From NCBI GenBank assembly GCA_014898415.1, contig RCTD01000022.1, positions 992,001 through 1,056,000 on the forward strand: a stretch of DNA of 64,000 bases, given 5' to 3'. Position 1 is the first letter of the stretch; each line of letters starts with the position of its first letter. The notes beneath the pieces were generated by a model, which was given only the letters and a program-made list of their open reading frames with translations, made no database searches and was not told the origin of the DNA. A program made the translations under genes and the position numbers. Positions 21,826-34,557 of the stretch are shown piece after piece. The DNA comes from Stromatinia cepivora (lineage: Eukaryota > Ascomycota > Leotiomycetes > Helotiales > Sclerotiniaceae).

Positions 21826-24599
21826 ATATACCTGGAGGAGATAAATTATGATTATCAATGGTAGATAATATGAGAATCTGGAATGTCGTTAGATATATGT
21901 AGTGTTTTCTAGTTTGTATATGATCCTTGGAAATTTCCATGATATTATGGTATGGTGAAGAGTAGAGTGGTTAACGTTTGTATGGTTTAGTATCCTAGAG
22001 TCATACTTTTGTATTCTCATCATCTTAAAGATTATACATTAATGGTGTGATGGGCATTTCGAAGGAGAGGGTTATGTAGTTTAATATTGTGAGACTATGA
22101 TAAATGAGCCATTGCAGTTTGCACTAAACTGGAGAGTGAAGAATGAAGAAATATCCGAATTATTTGCATTACATCTAGCTATGGGTGTGTTGAGTAGCTT
22201 CCAATGCCACTCTTTAGCGCTGATCAACTCATTGGCCTATATGAAGACGAGTATCTGGTATTTGTAGTATCGACAGAGGGCAGTTCTGGGTTCTGGCAGT
22301 AAATTCATAATTAATGGATAACCATTATGTGGTTCTTGATATTGTTCATATGATGGGATGGGATGGGAGGTCAGATGAAGAAGTATATCGGTAGTGCAAA
22401 CAAATACTGTTGTCGGCACCGTTTGCATTTGTATACATCAATAATATAATAGCTGATATGGAAGTATTTCTTGTTGCTTTTATATGTTTGTATAAGCAAA
22501 GAGTGCACATACTCCCTAGAATATCTTAATGTTAATAACTACTATTAGGAATGTATTGAAATACTGGAACCTTGTTTAGAATACTCCTAAATTTGATATA
22601 TTTCAGATCTATTATAGATTTTTTCAAGCCTATTTCAACGGAATTCAATACACCTCAAAGTTCAAGCATCCCAAATTGATTCCGGTATTTCAGTATATTC
22701 CTAGTAATATTCAAGGTTGTTGAGCTATCTAATAGTTCTAGTACTATTGAATCTAATATCAATTATAAGAATATTAGGAAAAAATTCGATAATTATCACT
22801 ATATGGATCCGTATACTTGAATACGGGAAAATACTAAACACTGGTTTCCGATGGCAAAGTCAGGTTGCTTCCGTAGGGTATTCGAGGTTAACTTTGGATA
22901 CATTTTGGATAGAAAACTTTTGATATCAACTTAATGGTGTTGAAGTGTAAAGTCCTTTAGCCTATTCGTATAGTTTATTGTCCTTGATTGATTCTCTTTT
23001 ACATTTGAAGCTAGAACTATAAATAAGGGCCTCGAAGCCTAGCGCCTCGCGAGCCAGCACGGCTCCCTCCATCGTTACATAATCGCTGTCTCGACAAATA
23101 CAAATGTGAATCAAGCGAGAGGAATGAGGCGAGGGAAAGGGGGGTTCCGGACTTCTAATGGAATCCGGATTCGGCAAAATGATGGATGGAATGTGATATC
23201 TGCGATAATTAGAACTACGTCAAGATACGTTACTCGTTATTTAATAGGTCATTTAAGCGTGATGCCATACTATCGATTGAGGCAAGGCAAACAGCAAAAT
23301 AGAAATACCTGATAGTTTACCTAGGACTGTATGGTATCCATTATATATTATCATCAATTTTTTCATGCTGGAACATAGCACAATACTAACACATAACGTG
23401 AAGTCATTATGAGCAAAACCATATACATCAATGCATGAAAACCGCTGTCCATATTGGATTCCGACTAGTATCTAGTTGTGTGCTTGACAGTACAAAGGAA
23501 TGGGCTAAAAAACTTGTGATTAATGTGCACGAAAATGTTCACATTTTATATACTCTTATGAATCCATGAATGAAAATTGTGCTTAGCCACTTGGCTTAGC
23601 CAATGATAAAATTTTATGACCCCCTGAATACTTTCATTGTGCCACAAAATACTACATCACGATTAATGGGTAAAAATCTCAAGGAAGAGGTCATAAAGAT
23701 AGCAAGCACATCCATCCTTATTCCCTCAACTAATCGATATTATCTAGTGTTTCCTTCGAGGACGCTCTCTTTGTTGTATGGCAAACAACTTCAGAAGAAC
23801 GTGTACTCAGGTGAGTTAATTGCAGAGCTAATTTTGGATTGTGAATAGCTTCAATCTTGAGGTTGAGAATATAATAGAAATGGGATGGCTAACAATGAAT
23901 AATGGAGTTAATGCCCAAAAACCATTTTACGCGAAACGCACATTGGATAGCGGCAGAAGAATAGGAGAATATGTTTGAAGCCGTGAGCGCAGCTAGTCTG
24001 ATACCTCAAAGTACTGGGTATACTCTCTTGGTGTTTTACTGCAACAGGAAAACTGATTATGGCTTGGCTATTCTCATACCTTGATGGCATGAGTTGCCGA
24101 CACCAGAGACGTTGAAGTCATACGCATGGCGGTCAACATTAATATTAGGGACGAGGAGTTCCAAGAAAATCAGGTATCTGAAATACTTGTTAGCCCATGC
24201 TCATATTATATGGAACGGACCAACAAATGGACAACCCTGATACCCTTATGAAAGCCTCGACTCTATCATATCTCTTCCACATTCAATCAATCTTTCGGGA
24301 AACGACTTTTCAGTAGAACGATTATTAGAGTCTGTAGGAATCCGCAGGGCCTACAATACTAAAATAGAGCTTCTTCGGATTTCGAGCTTTGACGATGGAA
24401 GTGGTGAAGCCTTAAGTAGATGAGAAGTTTAGGTTAGTTAAGGTTCACTAATTGCCTTAGGGAAGTAATTTTCAATAGATGGAACAGACTCAGGAATTGT
24501 AGGAGAGAATCCTTCCTTATAGAAGATCAAAAATATAAAAAGTAGAAATTGATTGAAGATATATCTAGAAAACCTTATGTCTAATCTCGGGACCGAGCA
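21826..24599. other. Gene desert
   Basis: Only unrelated ORFs under about 85 codons. I see no domain, RNA gene or clear repeat. Confidence 0.4.
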
Positions 24600-24601
24600 T
24601 A

Positions 24602-25393
24602 AGTCAACTACCCTACTTTTGGGCCACCCCCCTTTTGAGCCATCTTTTTATATCAAAAACCATGATTTTCATCTATTAATAACTTTATAACAAATCGATA
24701 TAATTAATTAAAATTTTGAATATAGATTCTTTATATAGATATCAATTGATTTTAAAAAATTTATAATTTAAAATTTTGTTTTCGTTGAAATTTTCAAAAT
24801 TGAAATTTCGATTTTAATTTATATATAATTTTATATATAAATTAAAAAATATTAAAATCTTGAATAACTTTTCAATAAAAATAACTAAAAATAAATTATT
24901 AATTTTTATAAGATATTTAAAGATTTAGAAATATAGAAAATCTTGTAATATAAATTTATAATTTATGGAAAATCTTTTATTAAAAATATTATAGTTTTTA
25001 ATCTTTATAAAATACAAAAATATAAAAATATAAATAAAATCTTATTTATGAATTTTAAAATTCTAATATTTGATTTATTTTATAGAATTCGATTCGAGGA
25101 TTTTATAAAAATTGATAATTTATTTTTAATTATTTTTGTTGAAATATTATTCAAGATTTTTGTATTTTTTTAATTTGTTTATAAATCATACACAAATTAA
25201 AATTCGAAAATTCAACTTCAAATATCTCGATGAAAAGAATTACGAAAAATCTGAAATTTTCAGAATTTATTATTATATAAGTAAATCTATAATCAAAATT
25301 TCAATAAATTATATTCATAAATAAGAAAGTTAAAAATGTTGATTTTCGTGATTTTTGGTGTGAAAAAGTGGCCCAAAAGTAGAGTAGTTGATT
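24602..25393. mobile_element. TA-flanked TIR element, 792 bp, very AT-rich
   Basis: The left end is AGTCAACTACCCTACTTTTG then GGCCAC. The right end read inward is AATCAACTACTCTACTTTTG then GGCCAC, about 26 bp matching with two C/T- or G/A-type differences. TA flanks both ends (24600-24601, 25394-25395). The interior is almost only A and T with no usable ORF. It fits a Tc1/mariner-type MITE or a gutted, RIP-altered transposon. Confidence 0.75.
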
Positions 25394-25395
25394 TA

Positions 25396-26635
25396 TTCGC
25401 AAACATAACCTTAAAACATTGAATATACTCGTCTCAAGAACGAATCACACCGACGCTAGCACGTGCCTTATATTGGCTTGCCACAAGAAAAAACACCCTT
25501 TTCTAATTAGCGTAGTGGCGCATTTCTGGTGTGGGTATATTTAGAAAAGCTTGTACCATAATCTGATCTTTGCGTATGTGATTGACTCGGGAGCGAATTT
25601 TCTCGGCTGAGCTACCGGCATGAACACGCGTCGTCATTGCGTAGTCCCGAGTGCCCAGAATAAATATGGAAGGAATTGTGGTATATTCGAATCAATCTAA
25701 GGATTGTTTTAGTGGTCTAGGTTTTTGCTAAAGATTGTGGGACACCGGCTGGCGGGGATAACGTGGAGCGCTAACGGCAAGCCCCTATTGTACCTGAACC
25801 GGGTAAATTCCGGTGGTTCGGTTGGAGAGGCTGGCCTTGTTTCAATGAAAGTATTTCGACTATGTAGTACATAGGACATTTCTAAGCCAGTATATTACGT
25901 ATGCATTTGAGATGATTCTTGATGGCTTTCGGACGATTCTGGGAATTTTTCTAGTACTGAGAAGGCTGAGAATCGTCTACCGGTTCTATGTAGCGTTCGG
26001 TAGAGCTAACTTCTTTCACGGCTGACTAGCTATCGGAGAACAAAACTGTCTAATCCAAATTTTCGTAAGCTTTACAAGGTGTATAACTCATCATGTTATT
26101 ACAATGCTATCAATATACCAAATTGAAGCTATTCAGATTGAGAGCCAGTCAGGGTTTGAGATCCTGGGGAAAATCGAAGCTATTCCCACTTTTAGTGTAT
26201 TAAAGGTCAATATTCCAGACTAAAATGATAGAAAGATATAAAAGGAAAATATAATTAGCAAAAAGTTATAAAATCGTTGGAATCGTTTCATTCAAAAATA
26301 CGTTAGTATCACAAAAAGGGCTAGATTTATGGAGAAATAGTGACCCATACGTTATGAGAAACTCGATTGCAAAAATTCTCTAATGCGCAGGGTGTATGGC
26401 GGTGTGTAATATCTAATTTGGATGTTGATGCCATGTCATTTCGAGCCTTGATTCGCAACCGACAAGGTGGGACGAACGTTTCCATGTCTTCTATCAATAT
26501 CTTTATAAGATCTATCAATTCTCCTCAAAAGAATTCTCATCATCATCAGGTTTCAGTCCTTTCATTCACTTAACATCCGGCTCAAACTAAACTGATACTT
26601 CAATGACACTCTTTCTCGATTTTTCGATTCCAACT
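25396..26635. other. Intergenic, upstream of the tannase family gene
   Basis: No gene recognised. The final few hundred bases should hold the promoter of the gene at 26648. Confidence 0.4.
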
Positions 26636-26647
26636 ATGCGTCAATAG

Positions 26648-28445
26648 ATGCGAACCGGAGCTGTTGCAGCTCTCGCTGCTTCTACAGCAAATGCCGCCGC
26701 CCTTGCCGATGTCTGCACTGTTTCTGATGTCCAAGCTGCTTTACCAGCAAATGGAACCTTGAACGGCATCAACCCAATCGCATCTTTGGTTACTGCTAAC
26801 GCAGTTTACAATGCCACTATCAGATCGGTCGGCGTCGCTTTCAACTATTGCAACGTCACCGTCACCTATACCCATCCTGGAAAAGATTCCGTCGTCGTTT
26901 GGTATAACTTCCCTGGCCCGGAGAGCTACAAGAACCGTTTCTATGTTGCGGGTGGAGGTGGATACTCTCTCAACGTTGATCCCACTGGAGGTTTGCGATA
27001 TGGTGCTGTTGGTGGAGTCTCTGATGCAGGTTATGCTGCCATCAGTGGCACAAGTGCTGATGAAGTTGTCTTGACTGGAAATGGATCCATAAATTGGGAC
27101 AGCATCTACATGTTCTCATACCAGGCACTTGGTGAGATGACTCAACTTGGAAAAGCAATCACTCTATTGTTCTACGGTAACAACAGCTCAAAACTCTACA
27201 CCTACTATGAGGGATGCTCTGATGGCGGACGTGAGGGTATGTCCCCAATTCAACGTTATGGTTCCGAGTACGATGGAGCCATTACCGGTGCTCCAGCTTT
27301 CCGTTACGGACAGCAACAAGTGGGAAGTTATCCCCAGATCAATAAAACTTTGTCATACAGCAGATGCTAATCTCTTCTAGAACCACTTGTTCTCCAATGT
27401 TGCAGAGGTCATGATGGACTACTTCCCACCTCCTTGTGAAATGGAAAAGATTGTTAACATGACAATTGCGGCTTGTGATCCCCTTGACGGCCGTACCGAT
27501 GGCGTCGTATCACGTACCGATCTTTGCAAGATGCACTTCAACTTGAACAGCACTATTGGCGCTGCTTATTCTTGTGAAGCCTCAACTAGCAGCTCCCTTG
27601 GATTTGCTTTCGGTCAAAAGGCTAAGAGACAAATGGGCATGCCTACTGCTAATACACCTGCTCAAAATGGAACTGTCACTGCTCAAGGAGCTGCTCTCGC
27701 TGCTCAACTCTACGACGGTATGTTTAACTCCAAAGGAGAGCGTGTCTACCTTCCATGGCAACCAGCTTCTTCATTCCAAGACGCCACCACCAGCTATGAC
27801 AACACTACCGATACATGGGGAGTTGATATCACATCTACTGGAGGTGAATTCGTAACCAAGTTCATCCAATGGGTTGATCTCGACAACCTTGCTTCGCTTG
27901 AGGACGTCACAATAGACACCCTCCAAGGATAGATGCAACAAGCAATAGTCAGATACATAGACAGTTTGCAAACCACTGTCCCCGATATCTCCGAGTTCCA
28001 ATCTTCCGGAGGAAAACTCATCCACTACCACGGAGAATCTGATGACAGTGTCCCACCGTGTTCTTCAGTCCGCTACTACGATTCTGTCCGCTCCATCATG
28101 TACCCCAACCAATCCTTCAACGAGAGTATCACCTCCCTCAAGGAATGGTACAAGCTCTTCCTCATCCCAGGAGCTGCCCATTGCAGCACCAACACCCTTC
28201 AACCAGGTCCTTACCCAGCAGACAACATGGCTACCATGATCGATTGGGTTGAGAATGGTATTAAGCCTAAGGGACTTAATGCTACTGTCAGCAGTGGCAC
28301 TTATAAGAGAGAAGTTCAGAAGCTTTGCTCTTTCCCATTGAGACCTATCTGGGATTCTGAGGGTACTTTGTCTTGCGAATATGATCAAACTTCCGTTGAT
28401 AGCTGGATTTACACCCTTGATGCTTTCAAGGTCCCTGTCTACTAG
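26648..28445 (+). pseudogene. Tannase / feruloyl esterase family protein with an in-frame TAG
   Basis: Secreted alpha/beta-hydrolase of the fungal tannase family (PF07519), acting on ester bonds of gallates or feruloylated plant polymers. Exon 1 is 26648-27319; the intron is 27320-27380 (GTGGGA...TGCTAAT...CTAG, 61 bp); exon 2 is 27381-28445. The CS-D-HC catalytic layout is present: GCSDGG with C190-S191, D445/D446 in GESDDSVPP, and H491-C492 in GAAHCS. Numbering counts the stop as one position. Codon 408 (27930-27932) is TAG in LQG-stop-MQQAIVRY, where relatives usually have Trp, so a single G to A change fits. Everything after it stays open to the natural stop at 28443-28445. The short signal peptide begins at 26648, but another in-frame ATG at 26636 is cut off by a TAG at 26645. 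It may be a recent pseudogene, a readthrough gene or a sequence error. If terminated at 408 the product lacks the catalytic Asp and His. Confidence 0.85.
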
Positions 28446-28945
28446 ATGTGTTATAGTATGTCGCTCGGAGGTTTATGTGATAGAGGAGAGGCTGTGTGAT
28501 CAGAGTGGGTGGATGGGTATAGCATTTGTGAGAGTTGTAGCGTGCATAGCTATAGCTTGGTGTTTCTATTTTCAGTTCATGTATCATTTATCTTTGCATT
28601 CTTTGGCGGAAATTATATATGAATCAGTTGCTGCCCTAAACTTTCATCTTTTCCCATAATATTTGAGTGAATGATCAACCTTCCCACTGAGCACCATTGC
28701 TCACATTGAAAACTACGCGTTGAAATAAACTCACGCTTGGCTTTCACTTAAAATGTACTGATCAACAAGAGGCGCATGACAGTCGGAAGAGACCTGAAGT
28801 GTGGATGCAATCCGCTTAGAAACGAGGAACGAAAGCAACTAGTAGTATTTTCATTCTACTGTAGTAAACTAAAATACACTACCTAGATTGGTATGGTACA
28901 GGAGTGAAAGAGCTAATCTCAAATGCGTATCATTCCAATATGAAC
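28446..28945. other. Intergenic after the tannase family gene
   Basis: Presumed 3' UTR, then nothing recognisable. An ORF at 28381-28659 overlaps the end of the esterase frame and has no family. Confidence 0.4.
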
Positions 28946-28948
28946 TTA

Positions 28949-29621
28949 GGGCTGTTTCGGCAATCATAATCTATTGTTTTCCGTTGAATATTCTATTCTC
29001 TTTTTATATAGCGAAATTCATTCTTTTAAAGATTCTTCAAAATATCAATATATTTGAATTCCGTTATAACCTTTTTCGTTTGTATAATCTACTATAAAAT
29101 CCATCGAATTTATCGAATTTGAAAAATAAATAGAATATATAAACAATGTATAGATTCAATAATTTATATATTATTATATGAAATAGTTAATTAAGTGAAA
29201 ATGGAAAAAGTTTTAAATTAAAAATTATATACTTTTTAAATTTTATTTTTAAATTTTATTTTACAACAAATCAAACTCTTTATAATCTCAAGATCTATTT
29301 GTAAATTCTTCAAATTCTAAAGGTTAAAATGTATAATAGTTTATAAAAAGAATGAATTTTAACAGAAAAAAAATTGAGGGTATCTTTTTGATATTTGTTG
29401 TTTTTAATCTATACTTTATTTTTCCTATATAAATTTTATTATTTGATAGATTGAAAAGCAGACAATTTAATATATTTCCAAGCTCTATAAAATAATCTAT
29501 TGAATTATGAAATGTTATACAAAATCCACTCTTTTACTATCAAACGTATTTCACAGAAAACAGAGAATTATTCGAAAGAAAAGGGGGATTATTCGACAGA
29601 TTGTGGTTGCCGAAACAGCCC
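28949..29621. mobile_element. PIF/Harbinger-like MITE, 673 bp, TTA target duplication
   Basis: The left end is GGGCTGTTTCGGCAATCATA. The right end read inward is GGGCTGTTTCGGCAACCACA, and similarity continues to about 27 bp. TTA sits directly outside each end (28946-28948, 29622-29624). A TIR beginning GGGC-TGTT with a 3-bp TTA/TAA duplication is typical of PIF/Harbinger-type elements. The interior is AT-rich and non-coding. Confidence 0.8.
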
Positions 29622-29624
29622 TTA

Positions 29625-32600
29625 ATTCATAATCGTTGTTATGTGGGGTGAATAAGATCAGTCAGCTAGAATAATGTGGCGTAAATTCGAGGAGATTGAA
29701 GTGAGTGTGATATCCATGCCATGTGCATATATTGATGTACTGAAGTGGATGAGTTGATCAAAAGTTCGCAGATGTCTGTGATTTTCCAATAGTGGTGATT
29801 TTCGTGCCACCACCATAATTAAGCGAATGAGGAGAGGAGATAGGATGGAACTCCGAAGCGCTTATCAGGGAAAAGATATAAAAACACCAGAATACCAAAT
29901 TGGACAGAGAAGGTAAAATTTTACCTCCATATCGAGATTACTCCACCCTCAAACAATAATTAGTGAACATTAGGTCATTTTAGATCGAGAGGTTCAGGGG
30001 TTCAGCTGATGGTGGGGTTCATGAGCAGGGTTCGCATGAAGCGCTTTTTTTGCATTTTTCACTGTGCATAGAATGTGGGGCAAGAAGTTATACGTTTCAT
30101 TATTCTTATGTGTCTTATGACGTTGTTTTGTACGTTGTACAATTGTATGCGTTGAGATGGGGTTGCGGATACCAGGATTTTGCTTTTTTTTATGTGGTGG
30201 TCGAGCATTAGCGGCCTGAAATGAGGCGGGAGGAAAGAGAATGATCATGAGGAATGACGGCCAGGGTTAATGTTGGAGAGATGAGGTGAATGCATATATG
30301 GCGGTTTCAAGGCGACTTACCTGTGAAAGATGTGGTTAATGGAGGGGTAGCGGAAACCAAAATCAGGGTCCAAAATTTTGTCGGTGAGAGGGGCTTTGGT
30401 GGCGGTTGGAGGTATTTTCGGAATGCCATCTTTGACCCTTTTTTAAAAAATATCTGTTAGTGCAGAATCGATTCGAGTCCATAATATATAAGGATTTGGA
30501 CGCTGCAAGCGGGGATGGTGGATGTTCTGTTCCAGTAGCAAATCTCCTTGATGGAGGGGTAAAAGTGACTAAAATCAGGGTCCAAACTTCATATCAGCGG
30601 GGCAAGTGCTAACGCATTCTCCATGATGATGGGTTCCTTGTCTTAATTTCTAACACGTCGCTGCAAGTGTGACATTTGTTTGACTTCTTCGCGCGCCGCA
30701 AACGGAGACGACTGATCAACGGTCCATGAAAATGGGTATGGGTGGCAAGTGAAGCAAGAAATAATCTCGAGTTGGGCATTCTAGTCCTTTGGGGGAGCCA
30801 ACCGTTTGGAGTAATATATCCATCAGAATATTTACGATCCTTTGAAATATCATAGCAAGTGTGAAATTCTGGTAGTATCATCAGCCATAAACAATCATCT
30901 AAAGTCTTTGGGCCAGGTAATCCAATTATATCATTTGGAACCGATGTCGACTCTGCGAGACAATGGATTTCCAGTCCCGGCCGAAAGAACAGTACACTGT
31001 TAGCTACTGCTTATCTACCGAAACGTAGATGGGAACCTAGATTTGGGTCTCTCGAAATCCACTACCAAAACCAATAAGTTCTCAACGGCTCAGTAAGAAC
31101 TCATCATAAGCATGATTCTCAGCTTTCCAGTACCCCAAAAGCAAAACCACCATACTGATGATCTCATGGTTACCGGAGCTGGGAGCGGGTGGAATGTAAG
31201 AACACTTGCTTAGATGTGTATATGTGCAAATCGCATGGCATTATTTACCCATCTCAATTAAGGAATCTTGTTGCATGTCTTACAAGACAATATCCACCAT
31301 CATGAATGATAGAAGTTGAAAGTATCATAACTATAATAATCGGCTTTCACAAACGGCCGACTATTAGTTTCATCCTTTATACTCGCTTACTCGACAAGCT
31401 GCTTACGGCACATTTCAGGAGGTGCAGTGCCAACTATAATCTCAGACTCGGAGCTACATATCTCTGATCTGAATTTGCATTTTCCTTCCCTACAATTTAT
31501 TGCAAGTATTTGTCGAAGACTGTGGTAGCCTGTTGAAGAGGGGTATATTTCACACATTAGGGATCATGAGGTTTTCGGCCATTTTTGAAGTGGAATTTTC
31601 CTATACCTTCGCTTCCAGTTCTCCATGTGCAGGAATCATTGCGCGCACAAATACCTTGCAATGTATGTATGTCGTCTCCCAATCAAATAGGTAGCTTGGG
31701 ACCTCAAGTTACTATTGGAGTCATCTGTTAGTCAGTACGGCATGGCACAGGCACTACAGCCTGGTTTCTGTCGGATTTTACAGTAGTTTATTGTCTTTCG
31801 TAAGAGTTCACTGCCATTTTACGTTTTATTGTTGTTATCCACTTCTTCCATTAGCAGTAAGTAAAGAAATATAAAGGTCCAGTGGCCATGAAGAGATCCA
31901 TTGAATATCTAGGTAGGGTGCATTCAAAGTCTTTTTTCAAAATATCTGCCTAGCTTAGGACCAACTATGCTTCAAGGAGCGTTGTAGTAAAACATGCTCA
32001 CTGCGTTTTTTGATTATTTTTATAGACAACGTTTGAAATTCGTCCAGTATACATTATTTCTTCCCCTTGATTCAGTTTCATCAATCCATTTACGCTCTTC
32101 TGTCCCTACATCAAGATATCTGTTCAGACTGTTCATCATCCATTCGATAATAAGGTACATGGATAAAGTATCTTATCTATACTACAGTCACCAATGATAT
32201 ACTGAGTAGTGGGATCTTCCGAGCGAGTATTCGCTCACAAACTCATCTTAAAATCTATCGTGCAGACTAGGATATCTATACGAGAAACGTAATATTGTAT
32301 CCATCTACCTTCAAACTTGGCCTCGAGGATACATCAGAAACGATGCGTGTTCATTATGTGGTTCACAAAATACTGGAGCCGGATTCAGAAGCTACAGCAA
32401 AAATGGGTATATTCATCAATATTTTCTAACAATCGATGCCCCTGCTCGTCTCATAGATCTTCCGCGAGTTACACTGTCACGCATCACAACATCTACTACT
32501 TTTACTATCATGTTTACTGCCATTTTATCTTCGAAACTATTGTCGGCAAAGAAATTGCAAATCGGTATGATAATTGGAGGAAAAGTTCAAAAAAATTGGT

Positions 32601-33062
32601 TTGAATCAAGTCAATCCCTCTTTCTTGTAGAGATATTAATTGTTGACAATGTCCCAGTTGCAGGGTCTTCATTCTTCTTGCCACTTGGTCTTCGAAATAG
32701 TGGTCGATGTACCTATTTATATTACTAGTAACCGCTACTTGGATGCTCTTAGCTCCGCCTGATTCAATATCAACGTATCATCTACTTTGATTCATTCGCC
32801 GTGTGGGAAAGATAGTTCCAAAGTCGAACTGCTCCGATACTTCCAGTGAATTGAGGTTTCTTTTATCTGGACTGACCATGACAAAGAATTAGGTTAGCTA
32901 CTATAATATCCGGTAAGTCTTGAGCCATTGTAGTTTCAATCAAGATTTCATCACGATACAATCCGTATAGGACTTTTCTCAAAAGGAGAGCAGGTCACTG
33001 GACCGGACTCAATCACAAAATCGAGTCTTTCACCTTGTAGCTTGCTGCTATGATATTCGTTA
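29625..33062. other. Gene desert with unreadable old coding-like scraps
   Basis: No gene recognised on either strand. A phrase like ATGGAGGGGTA...AAAATCAGGGTCCAAA occurs twice (about 30335-30380 and 30550-30590). ORFs at 30609-30881 and 32317-32604 have no family. Confidence 0.4.
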
Positions 33063-33317
33063 TCACCCCGTAAACCTCAGCTTTATTGTCGTTGAGCTCT
33101 TTTTCGCCACTGAATGATATTCTTTCTGTGGCGGATTACACTGGTAAGCGCAAGTGGAATGGGGTGTGTCATTTGTGACTACATTAAGAGTCGTGCCATA
33201 TTTGACGGAGCATCCTGTAAGCATGTATGGAGTACAGGATAACTTAAGGACTCCTTGGCCAAGACTAATTACACATGGATAAATCATCCTCTTCTCTGAA
33301 CAGGCCACACTTTCCAT
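33063..33317 (-). pseudogene. Cys-rich ORF, probably a fragment of a decayed secreted-protein gene
   Basis: An 84-residue minus-strand frame with six cysteines in an ordered spacing: VACSEK, YPCVISLGQG, KLSCTPY, TGCSVKYG, HSTCAYQCNPP. Cys-Pro-Tyr/Gly composition of this kind is typical of an extracellular domain. Two other minus-strand frames nearby (33796-33978 and 34348-34557, the latter with KSCCRH and YDCGCRL) could be further pieces of the same broken gene. No signal peptide or start can be tied to them. I cannot name the family. Confidence 0.3.
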
Positions 33318-34347
33318 CCCGAACTTTGAAACAAACTTTAGCTTTATTAATACTTATCTACATAAGAGCGACACAGAAGCAGGTGCTTCCTTGAAGATAC
33401 GAGCTTTCCATTTACGGAAAGTAAACCTCGCTCCACAATTTCTCCTAAATGCCGCAAAGGACATGCTAATGATTCACTCTCTCTTTTCAGATCCACTTTT
33501 AAGCTCTGTTCCCGTTCAGAGATTATACATATAAAGCCGAACCAGAGATCTTCAACTTATTAATGAGCAAAGTACCATTGAATATCATGAAGATGAAGAA
33601 GAGACAGGCAGTGCGAATTTGAAGTTTTTTTTTGGCATTTGAAGAATCAGCATTCGAGATTCTATTAGTACAACTCTAGATCAAACCCATACTTTTAAAA
33701 TCTGAAATGGGTTTCACGCAATATTAAGAAGAACAGCGACAATAAAATCACTGTACTTGATGTTGTCGAAAATATAGTCTTCCCTGACATCAGATTCAGG
33801 GGCATGGAAGCGTATTTGAATTCCTTTTAGACGTTGACAAATTAGATAGTCTTACCCAAAAAGCCACTGAGGCTCGAATAAGTCCATTCTTAGGCATCTC
33901 GTTCCCTTTTGCAGAATATGCTTGCTCACCAATCCAAATACCTCCGATGCCTTTATATTCCCTCCAACTGAGGTTCACCAGTTCCTAGCCCCAATTCTCC
34001 GGCAGCACCCCAGGGAGTGCTTACAGCTGGGCCAATAGGATAGGAATATGTGAGTCCGAATCCAGCTAGTTTTCTGCTAAAATTAGCTACTCATCTTCGG
34101 ACTTGGGATATATAAATCTCTTTCCTGTTAACTCGTAATACTCCTAGAAAAGCATGTTGATTCGTACCCTTAACCTCAGGCTCAACCCAGCAGAATACCC
34201 CTAAAAGTAAATGCATTACGTAACTCCTCAAATTTATGATCATCTTTCCTATCATATATATAGCCACCTCTTATATTTTAAATTATACACAACAATCGCA
34301 GTTAAGAAGCAATACATTCGTAAGGGCAGCACAAGACCTATAATAAA

Positions 34348-34557
34348 TCATCTATAAGACTGATGCATGCCATCGGACTTTAGCACGGGGTAATTGGCTC
34401 TTGTTTGAATAACCCAAGCATTTACCGATAGCGAATCTTTGAGAAGTCGACAACCGCAATCATATGCGGTAACAGTGATATGCCGACAGCAAGATTTCGG
34501 TGGAGCGGTCGACCGACATTCATTGTTTTCCAGCAGCAGTAAACTCCCGTTTAACAT
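34348..34557 (-). pseudogene. Possible second Cys-rich fragment of the same decayed gene
   Basis: A 69-residue frame with ECRSTAPPKSCCRH and YDCGCRL. It lies about 1 kb upstream, in minus-strand sense, of the Cys-rich frame at 33063-33317. Relationship and function are unproven. Confidence 0.2.

Noticed and set aside
25136..25324. 62-codon ORF in the AT-rich TIR element
   Set aside because: Composition-driven (Ile/Lys/Phe/Tyr); no transposase motif.
27771..28388. Minus-strand ORFs opposite the tannase family gene
   Set aside because: Antisense to an exon with clear family motifs; no independent signal.
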